A DNA stretch of 64,000 nt from Rhizobium sp. Lineage in GTDB: Bacteria; Pseudomonadota; Alphaproteobacteria; Rhizobiales; Rhizobiaceae. Of the stretch, positions 8,079-16,922 are shown one piece after another. A program made the position numbers and the translations under genes. The stretch spans positions 124,001-188,000 of the forward strand of contig JAPZUE010000004.1 of NCBI GenBank assembly GCA_027533385.1, in the 5' to 3' direction. Below the pieces are notes generated by a model. That model did not search any database. It was given only the letters and a program-made list of their open reading frames with translations, and was not told the origin of the DNA. How positions within the stretch are numbered: position 1 is the stretch's first letter; each line of letters starts with the position of its first letter.

Positions 8079-9118
8079 AAAGGCTTGCCATGTCCCGTAT
8101 CGTTTCTCCGCAGCTTCTGGCGCTTGCCGGCGTGCTGTTCTTCAACTGGCTGGTCTTTCCCGGCTTCTTCAACATCACCTGGCAGGATGGCCGGCTGTTC
8201 GGCAGCCTGATCGACGTGATCAATCGCGGCGCGCCCGTCGCGATCCTGGCGATCGGCATGACGGCGATCATCGCGACGAAGGGCGTGGATTTGTCCGTCG
8301 GTGCCGTGATGGCCGTTGCCGGAGCCGTTGCCGCGACCTGCGCGGTTGCCGGCCAGCCGCTGGTCGTGACGCTGGTGGCTGCCCTTTCCGTCGGTATTCT
8401 CTGCGGCATCTGGAACGGCATCCTCGTTGCCTATCTCGGCATCCAGCCCTTTGTCGCGACGCTGGTGCTGATGGTGGCCGGGCGAGGCGTCGCCCAGCTT
8501 ATCACCGAGGGTTCGATCGTCACCTTCTCGGATCAGGCGCTGATTTTCGTCGGAACGGGCAATGTCTTCGGTCTGCCGATGCCGGCTGTCATCGCGATCG
8601 TGCTGATGCTGGCCGCGCATTTTGCCATGCGGCGAACCGCGATCGGTCTGTTCATCGAGGCGATCGGCACCAATCTTTCTGCCGCCAATTACACCGGTCT
8701 GCGCAGCAAGGTCGTGATCCTCGCGATCTACGCCTTCGGCGGCTTCTGCGCTGCGACGGCCGGCATCATCGCCGCTGCCGACATTCGTGGGGCCGATGCC
8801 AACAATGCCGGCCTTTGGCTCGAACTCGACGCCATCCTTGCGGTTGTGATCGGCGGAACCTCGCTGCTCGGCGGGCGCTTCTCGATCCCGATGTCGGTGC
8901 TCGGCGCCATCATCATCCAGGCGATGAACACGGGTGTTCTGGTCTCGGGCTTCCCGCCGGAGTTCAACCTGATCGTCAAGGCCGGCATGATCATCATCAT
9001 CCTGGTCCTGCAGTCGGCCCGGATCGCCCAGGTGCTCGGCCGCAAGTTCGGGCCACGCCAGATGCCGGCTGCGACACCGCCCCAGACCAAGACCCAAACT
9101 TCGGGACAGGCACGATGA
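8075..9118 (+). CDS. ytfT: Sugar ABC transporter permease YtfT-like
   Basis: 347-residue BPD_transp_2 family permease with about eight to ten hydrophobic helices and the family block KGVDLSVGAVMAVAGA near residue 70 plus GGTSLLGGRFSIPMSVLGA near 265. It forms the heteromeric membrane channel with YjfF. The start overlaps the ytfR stop (ATGA) and its own stop overlaps the yjfF start in the same way, so translation is probably coupled. Confidence 0.92.
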   Translation: MKRLAMSRIVSPQLLALAGVLFFNWLVFPGFFNITWQDGRLFGSLIDVINRGAPVAILAIGMTAIIATKGVDLSVGAVMAVAGAVAATCAVAGQPLVVTLVAALSVGILCGIWNGILVAYLGIQPFVATLVLMVAGRGVAQLITEGSIVTFSDQALIFVGTGNVFGLPMPAVIAIVLMLAAHFAMRRTAIGLFIEAIGTNLSAANYTGLRSKVVILAIYAFGGFCAATAGIIAAADIRGADANNAGLWLELDAILAVVIGGTSLLGGRFSIPMSVLGAIIIQAMNTGVLVSGFPPEFNLIVKAGMIIIILVLQSARIAQVLGRKFGPRQMPAATPPQTKTQTSGQAR

Positions 9119-10095
9119 ATCCGCGTTACCGCCCTCTTGCCGCGACCACTCTGATTTTCGTGATCGCCTATGCCATCTGCATCTTCCAGTATCCGGGCAT
9201 GTGGTCGACGCGCGTCTTCGGCAATTTTCTGACCGACAATGCCTTTCTCGGCATTGCCGCCGTCGGCGCCACCTTCGTCATCATCTCCGGCGGGATTGAT
9301 CTTTCCGTTGGTGCCGTGATCGGATTGACGGGGGTGATCACCGCCATCCTGATTTCCTGGGTCGGCATCCATCCGCTGGCGGTGTTTGCGATCGTGCTGA
9401 CACTCGCTGCTGCCTTCGGTGCGGCGATGGGCGCCGTCATTCACTTTCTCCAGGTGCCACCGTTCATCGTGACCCTTGCGGGCATGTTTCTGGCGCGCGG
9501 CCTCGCTTCGGTGCTCAGCCAGGATTCGATCCCGATCGACCACGAATTCTACCGGACGATCTCGAGCCTTTACTACCGGCTGCCCGGAGGCGGGCGTCTC
9601 AGTGCCATCGGTCTCTTGATGCTGGCGACCTTCGTGGTCTGCGGCTTCATCGCCCACAAGACGCGCTTCGGATCCTATGTCTATGCGATCGGCGGCAACC
9701 CGACTTCGGCCTCGCTGATGGGCGTGCCGACGGGACGGGTGACGGTTGGCATCTATGCACTCTCGTCCTTCCTCGGCGGCCTCGCGGGCATCGTCTATTC
9801 GCTCTATACCTCGGCGGGCTACCCGCTGGCGGCTGTTGGCATCGAACTTGACTCAATTGCAGCCGTGGTGATAGGCGGAACGCTATTGACGGGCGGTTAC
9901 GGTTTCATCTTCGGGACCCTGATCGGGGTCATGCTGCAGGGCCTCGTCCAGACCTACATCGTCTTTGATGGAACGCTCTCCAGCTGGTGGACTAAAATCG
10001 CCATCGGGTTCCTGCTGTTCATGTTCATCTTGCTTCAAAAGCTGGTGTTTACCGCGCAGACCGGGCGTACGCGCCTGAAGAAGGCCCCTGCATGA
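9115..10095 (+). CDS. yjfF: Sugar ABC transporter permease YjfF-like
   Basis: 326-residue permease of the same family as YtfT (E. coli YjfF is 331), with GGIDLSVGAVIGLTGV near residue 60 and a C-terminal hydrophobic tail. It completes a YtfQ-YtfR-YtfT-YjfF importer for a furanose sugar. The ATG at 9115 overlaps the ytfT stop, and the stop overlaps the start of the GntR-family regulator. Confidence 0.92.
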   Translation: MNPRYRPLAATTLIFVIAYAICIFQYPGMWSTRVFGNFLTDNAFLGIAAVGATFVIISGGIDLSVGAVIGLTGVITAILISWVGIHPLAVFAIVLTLAAAFGAAMGAVIHFLQVPPFIVTLAGMFLARGLASVLSQDSIPIDHEFYRTISSLYYRLPGGGRLSAIGLLMLATFVVCGFIAHKTRFGSYVYAIGGNPTSASLMGVPTGRVTVGIYALSSFLGGLAGIVYSLYTSAGYPLAAVGIELDSIAAVVIGGTLLTGGYGFIFGTLIGVMLQGLVQTYIVFDGTLSSWWTKIAIGFLLFMFILLQKLVFTAQTGRTRLKKAPA

Positions 10096-10829
10096 GTGAG
10101 CCGGGGAGCCTGCTTCGCTCCCTTTCAGGGCGGTCGACGGCGCGCAACTATCATTCGCATGTGATCAACGAGATCGGGGCCGGGGTCATCTCCGGCCGTT
10201 ATGCCATTGGGACGACGCTGCCGAACGATGCCGAGCTCATGGAAGAATTCGAGGTATCGCGCACGGTGCTGCGCGAGGCATTGAAGACACTCGAGGCCAA
10301 GGGACTGCTCGAAGCACGTCCCAAGGTCGGCACCAAGGTCGCCAAGAAGAGCCGCTGGAACCTCTATGATCCGCAGGTGCTTGCCTGGCATCTCGACGCA
10401 CCGCTTGATCCGGAGTTTCTTGCGGGGCTTCACGAGGTTCGACGGTCCTTGGAACCGCAGGCCGCAGGCGAAGTCGCCAGGCGCCGCACGGCCGACCAGA
10501 TCCGCCTGATGCTCTATTGGGTGCATCAGATGGAGACCTCGCTCGGTTCGCTGCAGAACTTTGCGCTGGCCGATTTCGAGCTGCATCGCATCATCTCGGA
10601 CGCGGCCCATAATCCCTTCGTGCGGGCGCTTTACGGGGTGATCGAGCTGGCGCATGCGCTCGCCTACAAGAGCCTCCTCAACACGCCGGATTCCTGCATC
10701 ATGGATACCGTGCTGGAGAAGCACCGCCGGCTCGTCAACCGGATCGAATATGGCGACGAGGCGGGAGCGCGCGAGGCGATGCTCGACACCATCGAGCATG
10801 ACCGGATGGTTGCGCTCAGACAGAGCTAG
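10092..10829 (+). CDS. FadR/GntR-family (FCD domain) transcription regulator
   Basis: 245-residue regulator: winged helix-turn-helix at residues about 20-90 (ELMEEFEVSRTVLREALKTLEAKGLL) and an FCD ligand-binding domain at about 105-240 (ADFELHRIISDAAHNP provides the Asp/His metal ligands). It is the last gene of the ytf operon (ATGA overlap with yjfF). It therefore probably represses the operon and is relieved by a sugar acid or sugar derivative entering through the transporter. No binding site was identified. Confidence 0.88.
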   Translation: MSEPGSLLRSLSGRSTARNYHSHVINEIGAGVISGRYAIGTTLPNDAELMEEFEVSRTVLREALKTLEAKGLLEARPKVGTKVAKKSRWNLYDPQVLAWHLDAPLDPEFLAGLHEVRRSLEPQAAGEVARRRTADQIRLMLYWVHQMETSLGSLQNFALADFELHRIISDAAHNPFVRALYGVIELAHALAYKSLLNTPDSCIMDTVLEKHRRLVNRIEYGDEAGAREAMLDTIEHDRMVALRQS

Positions 10830-10843
10830 GGTTCGACCTGTGC

Positions 10844-11329
10844 CTAGCTCCGAGGGATTGGAAGCATGCCCTGGTAAATCCCGGGCGACGAGTTCGGAAT
10901 GGCGATTGCGCCGACGCTCTTTTCGTAAAAGCCCATCGGGCCAGCGCCGCCGATGATGGCATAGGCGTAGCCCTGGTCGCGCATGTCGATAAGCGTTCGG
11001 ATCAGCAAGGCATGACCGATGCCGCGGCCGCGGGCCGCTTCGTCTACGCCGGTCGGACCGAAAAAGCCCTTCATCGTGGCATCATGGCAGGCAAAGCCGA
11101 AGAGCTTCTCTCCCTCATGGGCGATCCAGCAGGTGACGGGCTGGCGCATGATTGCAGCGGTCGCTTCGGCCACCCAGCCTTTGCCGAATCGGGGCTCGAT
11201 CCAGGCAGCGATTGTGGGGAGTTCGGGGACCAGCGCGCGCCGGATGGTAATGCCTTCGGCCTTCATGTGCCCGATGAGATCGGGATTGGCCTCAAGTTCG
11301 TAAAGCTTCACCAGCATGTCTGCGGCCAT
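10844..11329 (-). CDS. GNAT-family N-acetyltransferase
   Basis: 161-residue GCN5-related acetyltransferase. The acetyl-CoA loop is GVDEAARGRGIGHALL, preceded by a beta-strand block (CWIAHEGEKLFGFACHDA) and followed by YAYAIIGGAGPMGFYEKSVGA. It is the last gene of the amino-sugar operon on the minus strand, and its start codon lies 1 base from the ROK kinase stop. Acetylation of an amino sugar is conceivable, but the family is broad and the substrate cannot be read from sequence. Start taken at 11329, with GGAG about 7 bases upstream. Confidence 0.8.
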   Translation of the reverse strand: MAADMLVKLYELEANPDLIGHMKAEGITIRRALVPELPTIAAWIEPRFGKGWVAEATAAIMRQPVTCWIAHEGEKLFGFACHDATMKGFFGPTGVDEAARGRGIGHALLIRTLIDMRDQGYAYAIIGGAGPMGFYEKSVGAIAIPNSSPGIYQGMLPIPRS

Positions 11330-11330
11330 G

Positions 11331-12263
11331 TCAGGCTCCGTTGTGGTCTTTGGCGAAGTCGAGGCCGAGGATGGCAGCGCCCACAAGGCCGGGTTCGACG
11401 CGGCAGGCGGCGGGCACGACGATCGGGTCCTTGAACTTGCGCAGGATGCGTGACCTCAGGGCCGTGTCGATCCGCGTCAACAGTTCCGGAACGTTGGAGA
11501 GACCGCCGCCCACCGGCAGGATGGTCGTGCCGGTGACGTTGACCACGATCGACAGGGCATCGGTGAGGATGTCGACATAGACGTCGATGGTGCGTTCGGC
11601 CTTGGCGTCGCCCTTCTGCCAGTCGGCGATGATCTCCTCGCTGGTCAGCTGTTCCGCGTGAATATGCCTGTGCAGCTTTTCCAGGCCCCGTGCGCTGCAG
11701 ATCGCGTCGATGCAGCCGATCTGGCCGCAGCCGCATTGGAAGCGCGGCACGTGCATCGGAGGCGTGCCGGCTTGCGTTGGCTGGATCGGCCCATGGCCCC
11801 ATTCGCCGGCGAAACCGCTTTCGTTGATCAGCTTGCCGTCGATGACGAGGCCGCCGCCCACGCCGGTGCCGAGGATGACGCCGAAGACGACGCGGTGCCC
11901 GCGCGCAGCACCTATTCCGGCTTCGGCCAACACGAAGCAGTCGGCATCGTTGGCGACGATGACTGGCAGACCGAGGGCGGCTTCGAGCTCGGCCTGCAGC
12001 GGCCGGCCATGGATGCAGGGAATATTGGCAACGACGGCGTTCGCCGTATCGGGATCGATGACACCGGCAATCGAGATCGCGATACAGGCGGGGCGTTCAC
12101 CGACGATGGCTTCGGCCTCGGTTATGACGGACGCAAGCGTTGCGACGAAGGCGTCGAAGTCGTGGATCGGGGTCGGTTGGCGCGGGAAGGGGCGGATGTC
12201 ATCGGGGCTGGTTGCGAGCGCCCCCTTGATGGCCGTGCCGCCAATGTCGAAGCAGACGATCAT
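11331..12263 (-). CDS. ROK-family sugar kinase, probable N-acetylglucosamine kinase
   Basis: 310-residue ROK kinase. It shows the ATP-binding DIGGTAIKGAL at residues 5-15, the sugar/catalytic region VANDADCFVLAEA and ILGTGVGGGLVIDG, and the ROK zinc signature CGCGQIGCIDAICS around residue 180. It lies directly after nagA with a 4-base overlap (ATGA). It would therefore phosphorylate imported free GlcNAc to GlcNAc-6-phosphate for NagA, replacing the PTS route of enterics. Glucose or ManNAc specificity is the alternative; context favours GlcNAc. Confidence 0.85.
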   Translation of the reverse strand: MIVCFDIGGTAIKGALATSPDDIRPFPRQPTPIHDFDAFVATLASVITEAEAIVGERPACIAISIAGVIDPDTANAVVANIPCIHGRPLQAELEAALGLPVIVANDADCFVLAEAGIGAARGHRVVFGVILGTGVGGGLVIDGKLINESGFAGEWGHGPIQPTQAGTPPMHVPRFQCGCGQIGCIDAICSARGLEKLHRHIHAEQLTSEEIIADWQKGDAKAERTIDVYVDILTDALSIVVNVTGTTILPVGGGLSNVPELLTRIDTALRSRILRKFKDPIVVPAACRVEPGLVGAAILGLDFAKDHNGA

Positions 12264-13444
12264 GCGAAGGCCCTGCTGGCTTCTGTGTCCTCCGCGAAGA
12301 CGCAAGTGCCTGCGATCCAGGTCGAGTGGATGTCGAGATCCGGGCCGAGCACGACGAAATCGGCATCCTGGCCTGCGGCGAGGCTCCCCTTGTTTAGCGC
12401 GCCGATGGCCTCGGCGGGATAGAGCGACGCCATGCGCAGCGCCTCTTCCAGGGGCTGACCGAGTTTCTCGTGCACGTAGCGAACACAGGAGAGCATGTCG
12501 ATATCGGCGCCAGCCAGCGTTCCATCGGCAAGCGTCAGGCGGCCATCGCGGCGATAGACGGCGCGGCCGTTGAGATCAAAGCCGGTCCGGTCCGTGCCGA
12601 TGGTCGACATGGCGTCGGTCACGAGAAAGATGTGGGCCGGACCTGTCTTGGCGGCGAGCGCGATCTTCATGGTCACCGGATCGACATGGAAACCGTCGGC
12701 GATCAGGCCGCAATGCAGGGTGGGCGAGGTGAGGGCCGCGCCGACGAGGCCGGGCTCCCGGTTGCCGAGCGGGCTCATGGCGTTGAAGAGATGGGTAACC
12801 AGTGTCGCTCCGGCTTCGACATAGGCCTCGACGCCGGCACAAGTTGTGTCGGTATGGCCAATGCTGACGCGGTAGCCGGCCTCTACCAGGCGCTTGACCT
12901 GATCCGGTGTGACGCTTTCCGGCGCAACCGTGATCATCGGGATGCCGAAACGCGATGCCTGCGCGACGAGATAGTCGAGATCGGCTTGCGCCATCGGGCG
13001 GATCAGGGCCGGATCATGGGTGCCTTTACGGGCGATCGAGAGGTGTGGTCCTTCGAGATGCAGGCCGAGATAGCCCGGTTCGCCGGCCCTGGCGGCGGCC
13101 TCACCGGCGGTGATCGCCTCGCGCTTGATCTCCGGCGCATCGGTGATCAGCGTGACCATGAGGGCTGTCGTGCCATAACGCGCATGGGCCTCGCAGATCG
13201 TGCGGATGCCGGTGACAGTCGGATCGTTGTTGAAGAGTACGCCGCCGCCGCCATTCACCTGCAGGTCGATGAAGCCAGGGGCAATCAACGCATCGCCCAT
13301 ATCCTGCCGTGGGACACCGGTCGGCAGGTCGGCCTTGCCCAGGATGGCCTTGACCCGGCCGCTCTCGACCAGGAGCGCCGCGTCCTCGTGGAACTGGTGT
13401 CCGTCGAAGATGCGGCTTGCTGTGATGGCAAAGGCTTGGCTCAT
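12260..13444 (-). CDS. nagA: N-acetylglucosamine-6-phosphate deacetylase
   Basis: 394-residue amidohydrolase that removes acetate from GlcNAc-6-phosphate. Signatures in order: PGFIDLQVNGGGG near residue 57, HLEGPHLS near 128 with the metal-binding Glu, IGHTDT and HLFNAMSPL with metal-binding His near 195-220, DGFHVDP near 250, and the catalytic Asp in VTDAMST near 275. It sits between the SIS deaminase and the ROK kinase, both with ATGA overlaps, giving a coupled three-step route from GlcNAc to fructose-6-phosphate. Confidence 0.95.
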   Translation of the reverse strand: MSQAFAITASRIFDGHQFHEDAALLVESGRVKAILGKADLPTGVPRQDMGDALIAPGFIDLQVNGGGGVLFNNDPTVTGIRTICEAHARYGTTALMVTLITDAPEIKREAITAGEAAARAGEPGYLGLHLEGPHLSIARKGTHDPALIRPMAQADLDYLVAQASRFGIPMITVAPESVTPDQVKRLVEAGYRVSIGHTDTTCAGVEAYVEAGATLVTHLFNAMSPLGNREPGLVGAALTSPTLHCGLIADGFHVDPVTMKIALAAKTGPAHIFLVTDAMSTIGTDRTGFDLNGRAVYRRDGRLTLADGTLAGADIDMLSCVRYVHEKLGQPLEEALRMASLYPAEAIGALNKGSLAAGQDADFVVLGPDLDIHSTWIAGTCVFAEDTEASRAFA

Positions 13445-14463
13445 TGGGTCTCGGTGACTTTCTTCAGTGCGACCGGCTTGTCGGGATTGAAGCCACGGGC
13501 ACGGGAGAGGGATTCGATGAAGCCATAATAGGGAACGATCAGCGCCAGTGCATCCGTGATCGGATGTCCTGTTGCGATGAAAGGCAGTTTGTGGCCGGCC
13601 GTTGCCTGATCCGAGGTGATGAAGCAGGTCGCGTTGCTCGCCGCAAGCTTTGAGACGGTGCCAGCAATCGAGGCTTCCGCCTTGTCGCGGGCGGCAAAGG
13701 CGACGACGGGGAAGTCACGACCGACGATCGAGACGGGACCATGCAGGACTTCGGCGGAAGAATAAGCCTCCGCATGCAGTTCGCAGGTTTCCTTGCATTT
13801 GAGTGCGGCTTCGGCGGCGATGGCAAGAGCCGGGCCGCGACCCAGCATGTAGAGCGACTCGGCCGACTTCAGCGGTTCAAGCAAGGCGCTCCAGTCCAGC
13901 GCAAGCGCCTTGTCGAAGTGTTCGGGCAGGGCGTCGACGGCGCGGGTCAGCGCCTCGTCGCGGCTCCAGCTTGCGAGGATGGCAAGGCCCGCGACGATCG
14001 AGTTGACAAAGGACTTGGTGGCGGCGACGGCAATCTCCGGACCTGCCTTGATGTCTATGGCGAAGGTCGCCGCCTCGGCGAGCGGCGAGGGCAGGGTGTT
14101 GACCAGGCTCACCGTGGTTGCGCCGCCATCGCGGGCACCTCTGGCCATGGCGACAATGTCTGGGCTTGCGCCGGACTGTGACACGGCAAAGGCGGCGGCC
14201 TTGCCGAGCTTCATCGGTGTTTCGTAGATCGAGGCGAGCGAGGGGCCGAGCGAGGCGACCGGCAGGCCCATCTGCAGCTCGATCGCGTATTTCAGGAAGT
14301 GCGCCGCATGATCGGAGGAGCCTCGGGCAATGGTGACCACGACACCTGGATCCTTGTCACGCAAGGCGTTTGCCGCCTCGGCGATTACGGTTCTGGATGT
14401 GTCCAGCAATCGGGCGGCGGCTGCGGGGATCTCGTTGATCTCCTCACGCATCTTCGTGGTCAT
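13441..14463 (-). CDS. SIS-domain aminosugar deaminase (NagB-II / AgaS type)
   Basis: 340 residues containing two SIS domains like the isomerase half of GlmS but without a glutaminase domain. Phosphosugar-binding motifs are ARGSSDHAAHF near residue 45, SQSGASPDIVA near 95, and YMLGRGPALAIAAEAALKCKET near 205. Proteins of this kind act as glucosamine-6-phosphate deaminase (NagB-II) in proteobacteria lacking classical NagB. Being co-transcribed with nagA and the kinase supports that role. A GlmS-like isomerase without ammonia channelling is the alternative. Confidence 0.85.
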   Translation of the reverse strand: MTTKMREEINEIPAAAARLLDTSRTVIAEAANALRDKDPGVVVTIARGSSDHAAHFLKYAIELQMGLPVASLGPSLASIYETPMKLGKAAAFAVSQSGASPDIVAMARGARDGGATTVSLVNTLPSPLAEAATFAIDIKAGPEIAVAATKSFVNSIVAGLAILASWSRDEALTRAVDALPEHFDKALALDWSALLEPLKSAESLYMLGRGPALAIAAEAALKCKETCELHAEAYSSAEVLHGPVSIVGRDFPVVAFAARDKAEASIAGTVSKLAASNATCFITSDQATAGHKLPFIATGHPITDALALIVPYYGFIESLSRARGFNPDKPVALKKVTETQ

Positions 14464-14474
14464 AGGCCAAACTT

Positions 14475-15242
14475 TCAGTCTTGAGGCTTCATGGGCGAAC
14501 CGATGCCGAGTTCGGCGACCAGGTCATAGGCGTCGCTGCGATAAAGCGCGCGCGACATTTCCATCACGCGGCCGGTTTCGAGATAGGCAATCCGCTGCAC
14601 CGAGAGCGCTGCCGAGCCGGGCGGAACGCCGAGCAGTTTGGTTTCCTCGTCCTTCAGGAGGACGGCGGAGATGCGCTGGTTGGCGCGCACCGGGCGGATG
14701 CCGGCGTCCAGCAGGCAGAGATAGAGGGAGTCCTCGATCTTATCCGGATCCGGCAGCAGATCGTCCGGCAGACTGGTTCGTTCCAGCGCGATCGGCATGT
14801 CGTTGGCGGTTCTCAGGCGATCCAGTCGGGCGACACGTGCACCGCTGACGAGGCCGAGCATCATGGTTTCCTCTGCCGTCGGGTAAAACAGGCCGCGGCC
14901 CAGCCACCGGGAACCTGCAACCATGCCACGCCGACGCATGTCCTCGGTGAAGGAGGTGAGCTGACTCAGCGGCTGCTGCATGCGCTGAACGGGTTTGACA
15001 ACGAAGGTGCCAGATCCACGCCGACGGACGAGGAGGCCCTCTGCGACCAGTTCGTCGATCGCCTTGCGAACGGTGACCCGGCTGATATCGGCCGCATCGG
15101 CGATGTCGCGCTCGGCCGGCAATGCCTCGCCATGCTTGAGGCGCCCGGACGCCACCGCATCCTCGATCATCTTTCGGAGTTTGACGTAAAGCGGTCCGCC
15201 GCGGACGGACTGCAGCTGTTCGAGGGGAAGAGATGTGCTCAT
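14475..15242 (-). CDS. GntR/HutC-family (UTRA) regulator, NagR-like
   Basis: 255-residue regulator with an N-terminal GntR winged helix (residues about 15-80, DIADAADISRVTVRKAIDELVAEGLLVRR) and a UTRA effector domain that typically binds phosphorylated sugars such as GlcNAc-6-phosphate. It is the first gene of the amino-sugar operon, so it is likely the operon's own repressor. Start at 15242 has AGAGGA upstream; the longer open frame to 15428 lies in the AT-rich promoter region and is rejected. Confidence 0.87.
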   Translation of the reverse strand: MSTSLPLEQLQSVRGGPLYVKLRKMIEDAVASGRLKHGEALPAERDIADAADISRVTVRKAIDELVAEGLLVRRRGSGTFVVKPVQRMQQPLSQLTSFTEDMRRRGMVAGSRWLGRGLFYPTAEETMMLGLVSGARVARLDRLRTANDMPIALERTSLPDDLLPDPDKIEDSLYLCLLDAGIRPVRANQRISAVLLKDEETKLLGVPPGSAALSVQRIAYLETGRVMEMSRALYRSDAYDLVAELGIGSPMKPQD

Positions 15243-15725
15243 GCGCTTCCTCTGCCCCAGTGTCGGGCGCATCGCAAGCGGATCGCGGTGGCGCTGTCCG
15301 TTCTCTCTCTCCGCATGGATCCATCCCCTTGGTGGTCTTTGCGAAAACAATACCAACCAGAAACCTATTTCGCAAATGGTTTTGATGTGGGCTCTTCTAA
15401 TCCTGTGCAGATTAAGAAATTTCATCATGAAAACAGGATTTTGCGCGTTTTTTGCCCAATTTGGACGTAACCAGCTTTACGATTGGACTAGTTTTGGTAT
15501 CTTAAATTAACGATTGGAAAGAAACCCAATTTGCATCCCGGTAGCCAAGGCTTGTGTCGAGACTGGTGGTGCCGGGTTTGGTGGGTGGGGTGCTCATTTT
15601 TCAATCTTGCGGATGGATCGTGAAAACCATTTTCATCAATGCGGGGAATTTCGCTTCCAGTGTTGACGATCTCGGAAATTTGACGCAGTCTGCGAAAAAT
15701 AATTACGAAAGCAGGGGAATGCATC
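15243..15725. promoter_or_regulatory. Divergent intergenic region between the nag operon and the oxidoreductase/ABC operon
   Basis: About 480 gene-free, AT-rich bases that must carry both divergent promoters. Four CCAAT-type boxes are arranged symmetrically: CCCAATTTG at 15455-15463, its inverse-type ACGATTGGA at 15479-15487 and again at 15510-15518, then CCCAATTTG at 15525-15533. The two ACGATTGGA copies are 31 bp apart. These are possible operators, for example of the GntR/UTRA regulator, but no family consensus was recognised. Confidence 0.4.
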
Positions 15726-16910
15726 ATGAAGGTCGCGATTATCGGACTCGGATTCCGTCTCGGATATCTGGGTCGGGTGTTCAAGGAGATCGACCCGAGT
15801 TTCGAGATCGTCGGTTATGTCGATCCGGCTCCGGCCGGTATGGCGACACTCAATGAGCATGGCATCTCCCCGGGCAAGGTCTACGAGACGCCCGAAGCCC
15901 TGATTGCCGGCGAAACTTTCGACCTTCTGATGATCGGGTCGCCCAACCATCTGCATCTCTATCATATCCGCATCGGTCTCGAGGCCGGTCTGACCGTGTT
16001 CACCGAAAAGCCGATCGTCACCAGCATTGAGGAAAGCCACGCGCTCGCCTCCCTGCTCAATACCTACGGCCATGACCGTCTGCTCGTCGGGCTGGTGCTG
16101 CGTTATTCCCCGCTCTATCGCGACCTGCGCAAGGCGCAGGAAGAAGGGCGGCTTGGTAATGTCGTCTCGATCGAGGCCTCCGAGCACATCCAGCCCTATC
16201 ACGGTGCCTTCTTCATGCGCGACTGGCGCCGCTACGGCCGTTATGCCGGTGGTTTCATGCTGGAAAAGTGCTGCCACGATCTCGACCTTTACAATGGCGT
16301 GGTCGGCGCCCGTCCGCGCTTTGTCGCGAGCTTCGGCGGTCGCAAGAGCTTCGTGCCGGAAAATGCGCCGGAAGCCGAAGGCATCAACGATCTCAACGTC
16401 TACCACCGCAAGCCGAGCGGCTGGCAGGGCTCCGACAAGGTGTTCGACAGCGATGGCGATATCATCGACTACCAGACCGCGATCGTCGAATACGAGAATG
16501 GCGTGTCGATGACCTTCCACACCAATCTCAACGTCCCGGACGAGTTCCGCCGCTTCTGCGTGATCGGATCCAAGGGCATGGCGGAAGGCGACTTCGTGCG
16601 CGGCTTCATGGATGTGCATGACGCCCGCACCAATGAGAAGGTCATCGCCAATACCTATAAGGCGCCGTCAGCGCTTTCGCAGCATTACGGTGCCGATGAG
16701 CAGATGGCCGAAGACGTGATCGCCTTCGTTCAGACGGGTGCCAAGCAGCCGGTCTCCGCCATCGATGCACTCGAAGCCGGTATCCTGGCGCTTGCCATGG
16801 ACGAGGCGCGGCTCGCCCGCAAGGTCGTCGATCTGAAGCCGGTCTGGGAAAAGTTCGATGCCTGCCTGCATGGCAGCGCCGGTGCGCCCGCCCGCGCCCG
16901 GTCGGCGTAA
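15726..16910 (+). CDS. Gfo/Idh/MocA-family NAD(P)-dependent oxidoreductase
   Basis: 394-residue oxidoreductase. It has a Rossmann fold at the N-terminus (VAIIGLGFRLGYLG), the family EKP motif (FTEKPIVTS) near residue 96, and the active-site block MLEKCCHDLDLYNGV near 180 with the Lys and His positions of the family. It acts in the cytosol on a sugar or inositol-like compound. It leads an operon with an ABC importer, so it probably oxidises or epimerises the imported sugar. GH109-type N-acetylhexosaminidases belong to the same fold and are an alternative worth considering beside nag genes. Confidence 0.85.
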   Translation: MKVAIIGLGFRLGYLGRVFKEIDPSFEIVGYVDPAPAGMATLNEHGISPGKVYETPEALIAGETFDLLMIGSPNHLHLYHIRIGLEAGLTVFTEKPIVTSIEESHALASLLNTYGHDRLLVGLVLRYSPLYRDLRKAQEEGRLGNVVSIEASEHIQPYHGAFFMRDWRRYGRYAGGFMLEKCCHDLDLYNGVVGARPRFVASFGGRKSFVPENAPEAEGINDLNVYHRKPSGWQGSDKVFDSDGDIIDYQTAIVEYENGVSMTFHTNLNVPDEFRRFCVIGSKGMAEGDFVRGFMDVHDARTNEKVIANTYKAPSALSQHYGADEQMAEDVIAFVQTGAKQPVSAIDALEAGILALAMDEARLARKVVDLKPVWEKFDACLHGSAGAPARARSA

Positions 16911-16922
16911 GGGAGCGGTCGG

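Noticed and set aside
9647-9856. Short Arg/Pro/Ser-rich frames inside the permease genes
   Set aside because: Typical alternate-frame translation of high-GC coding DNA; no initiation signals.
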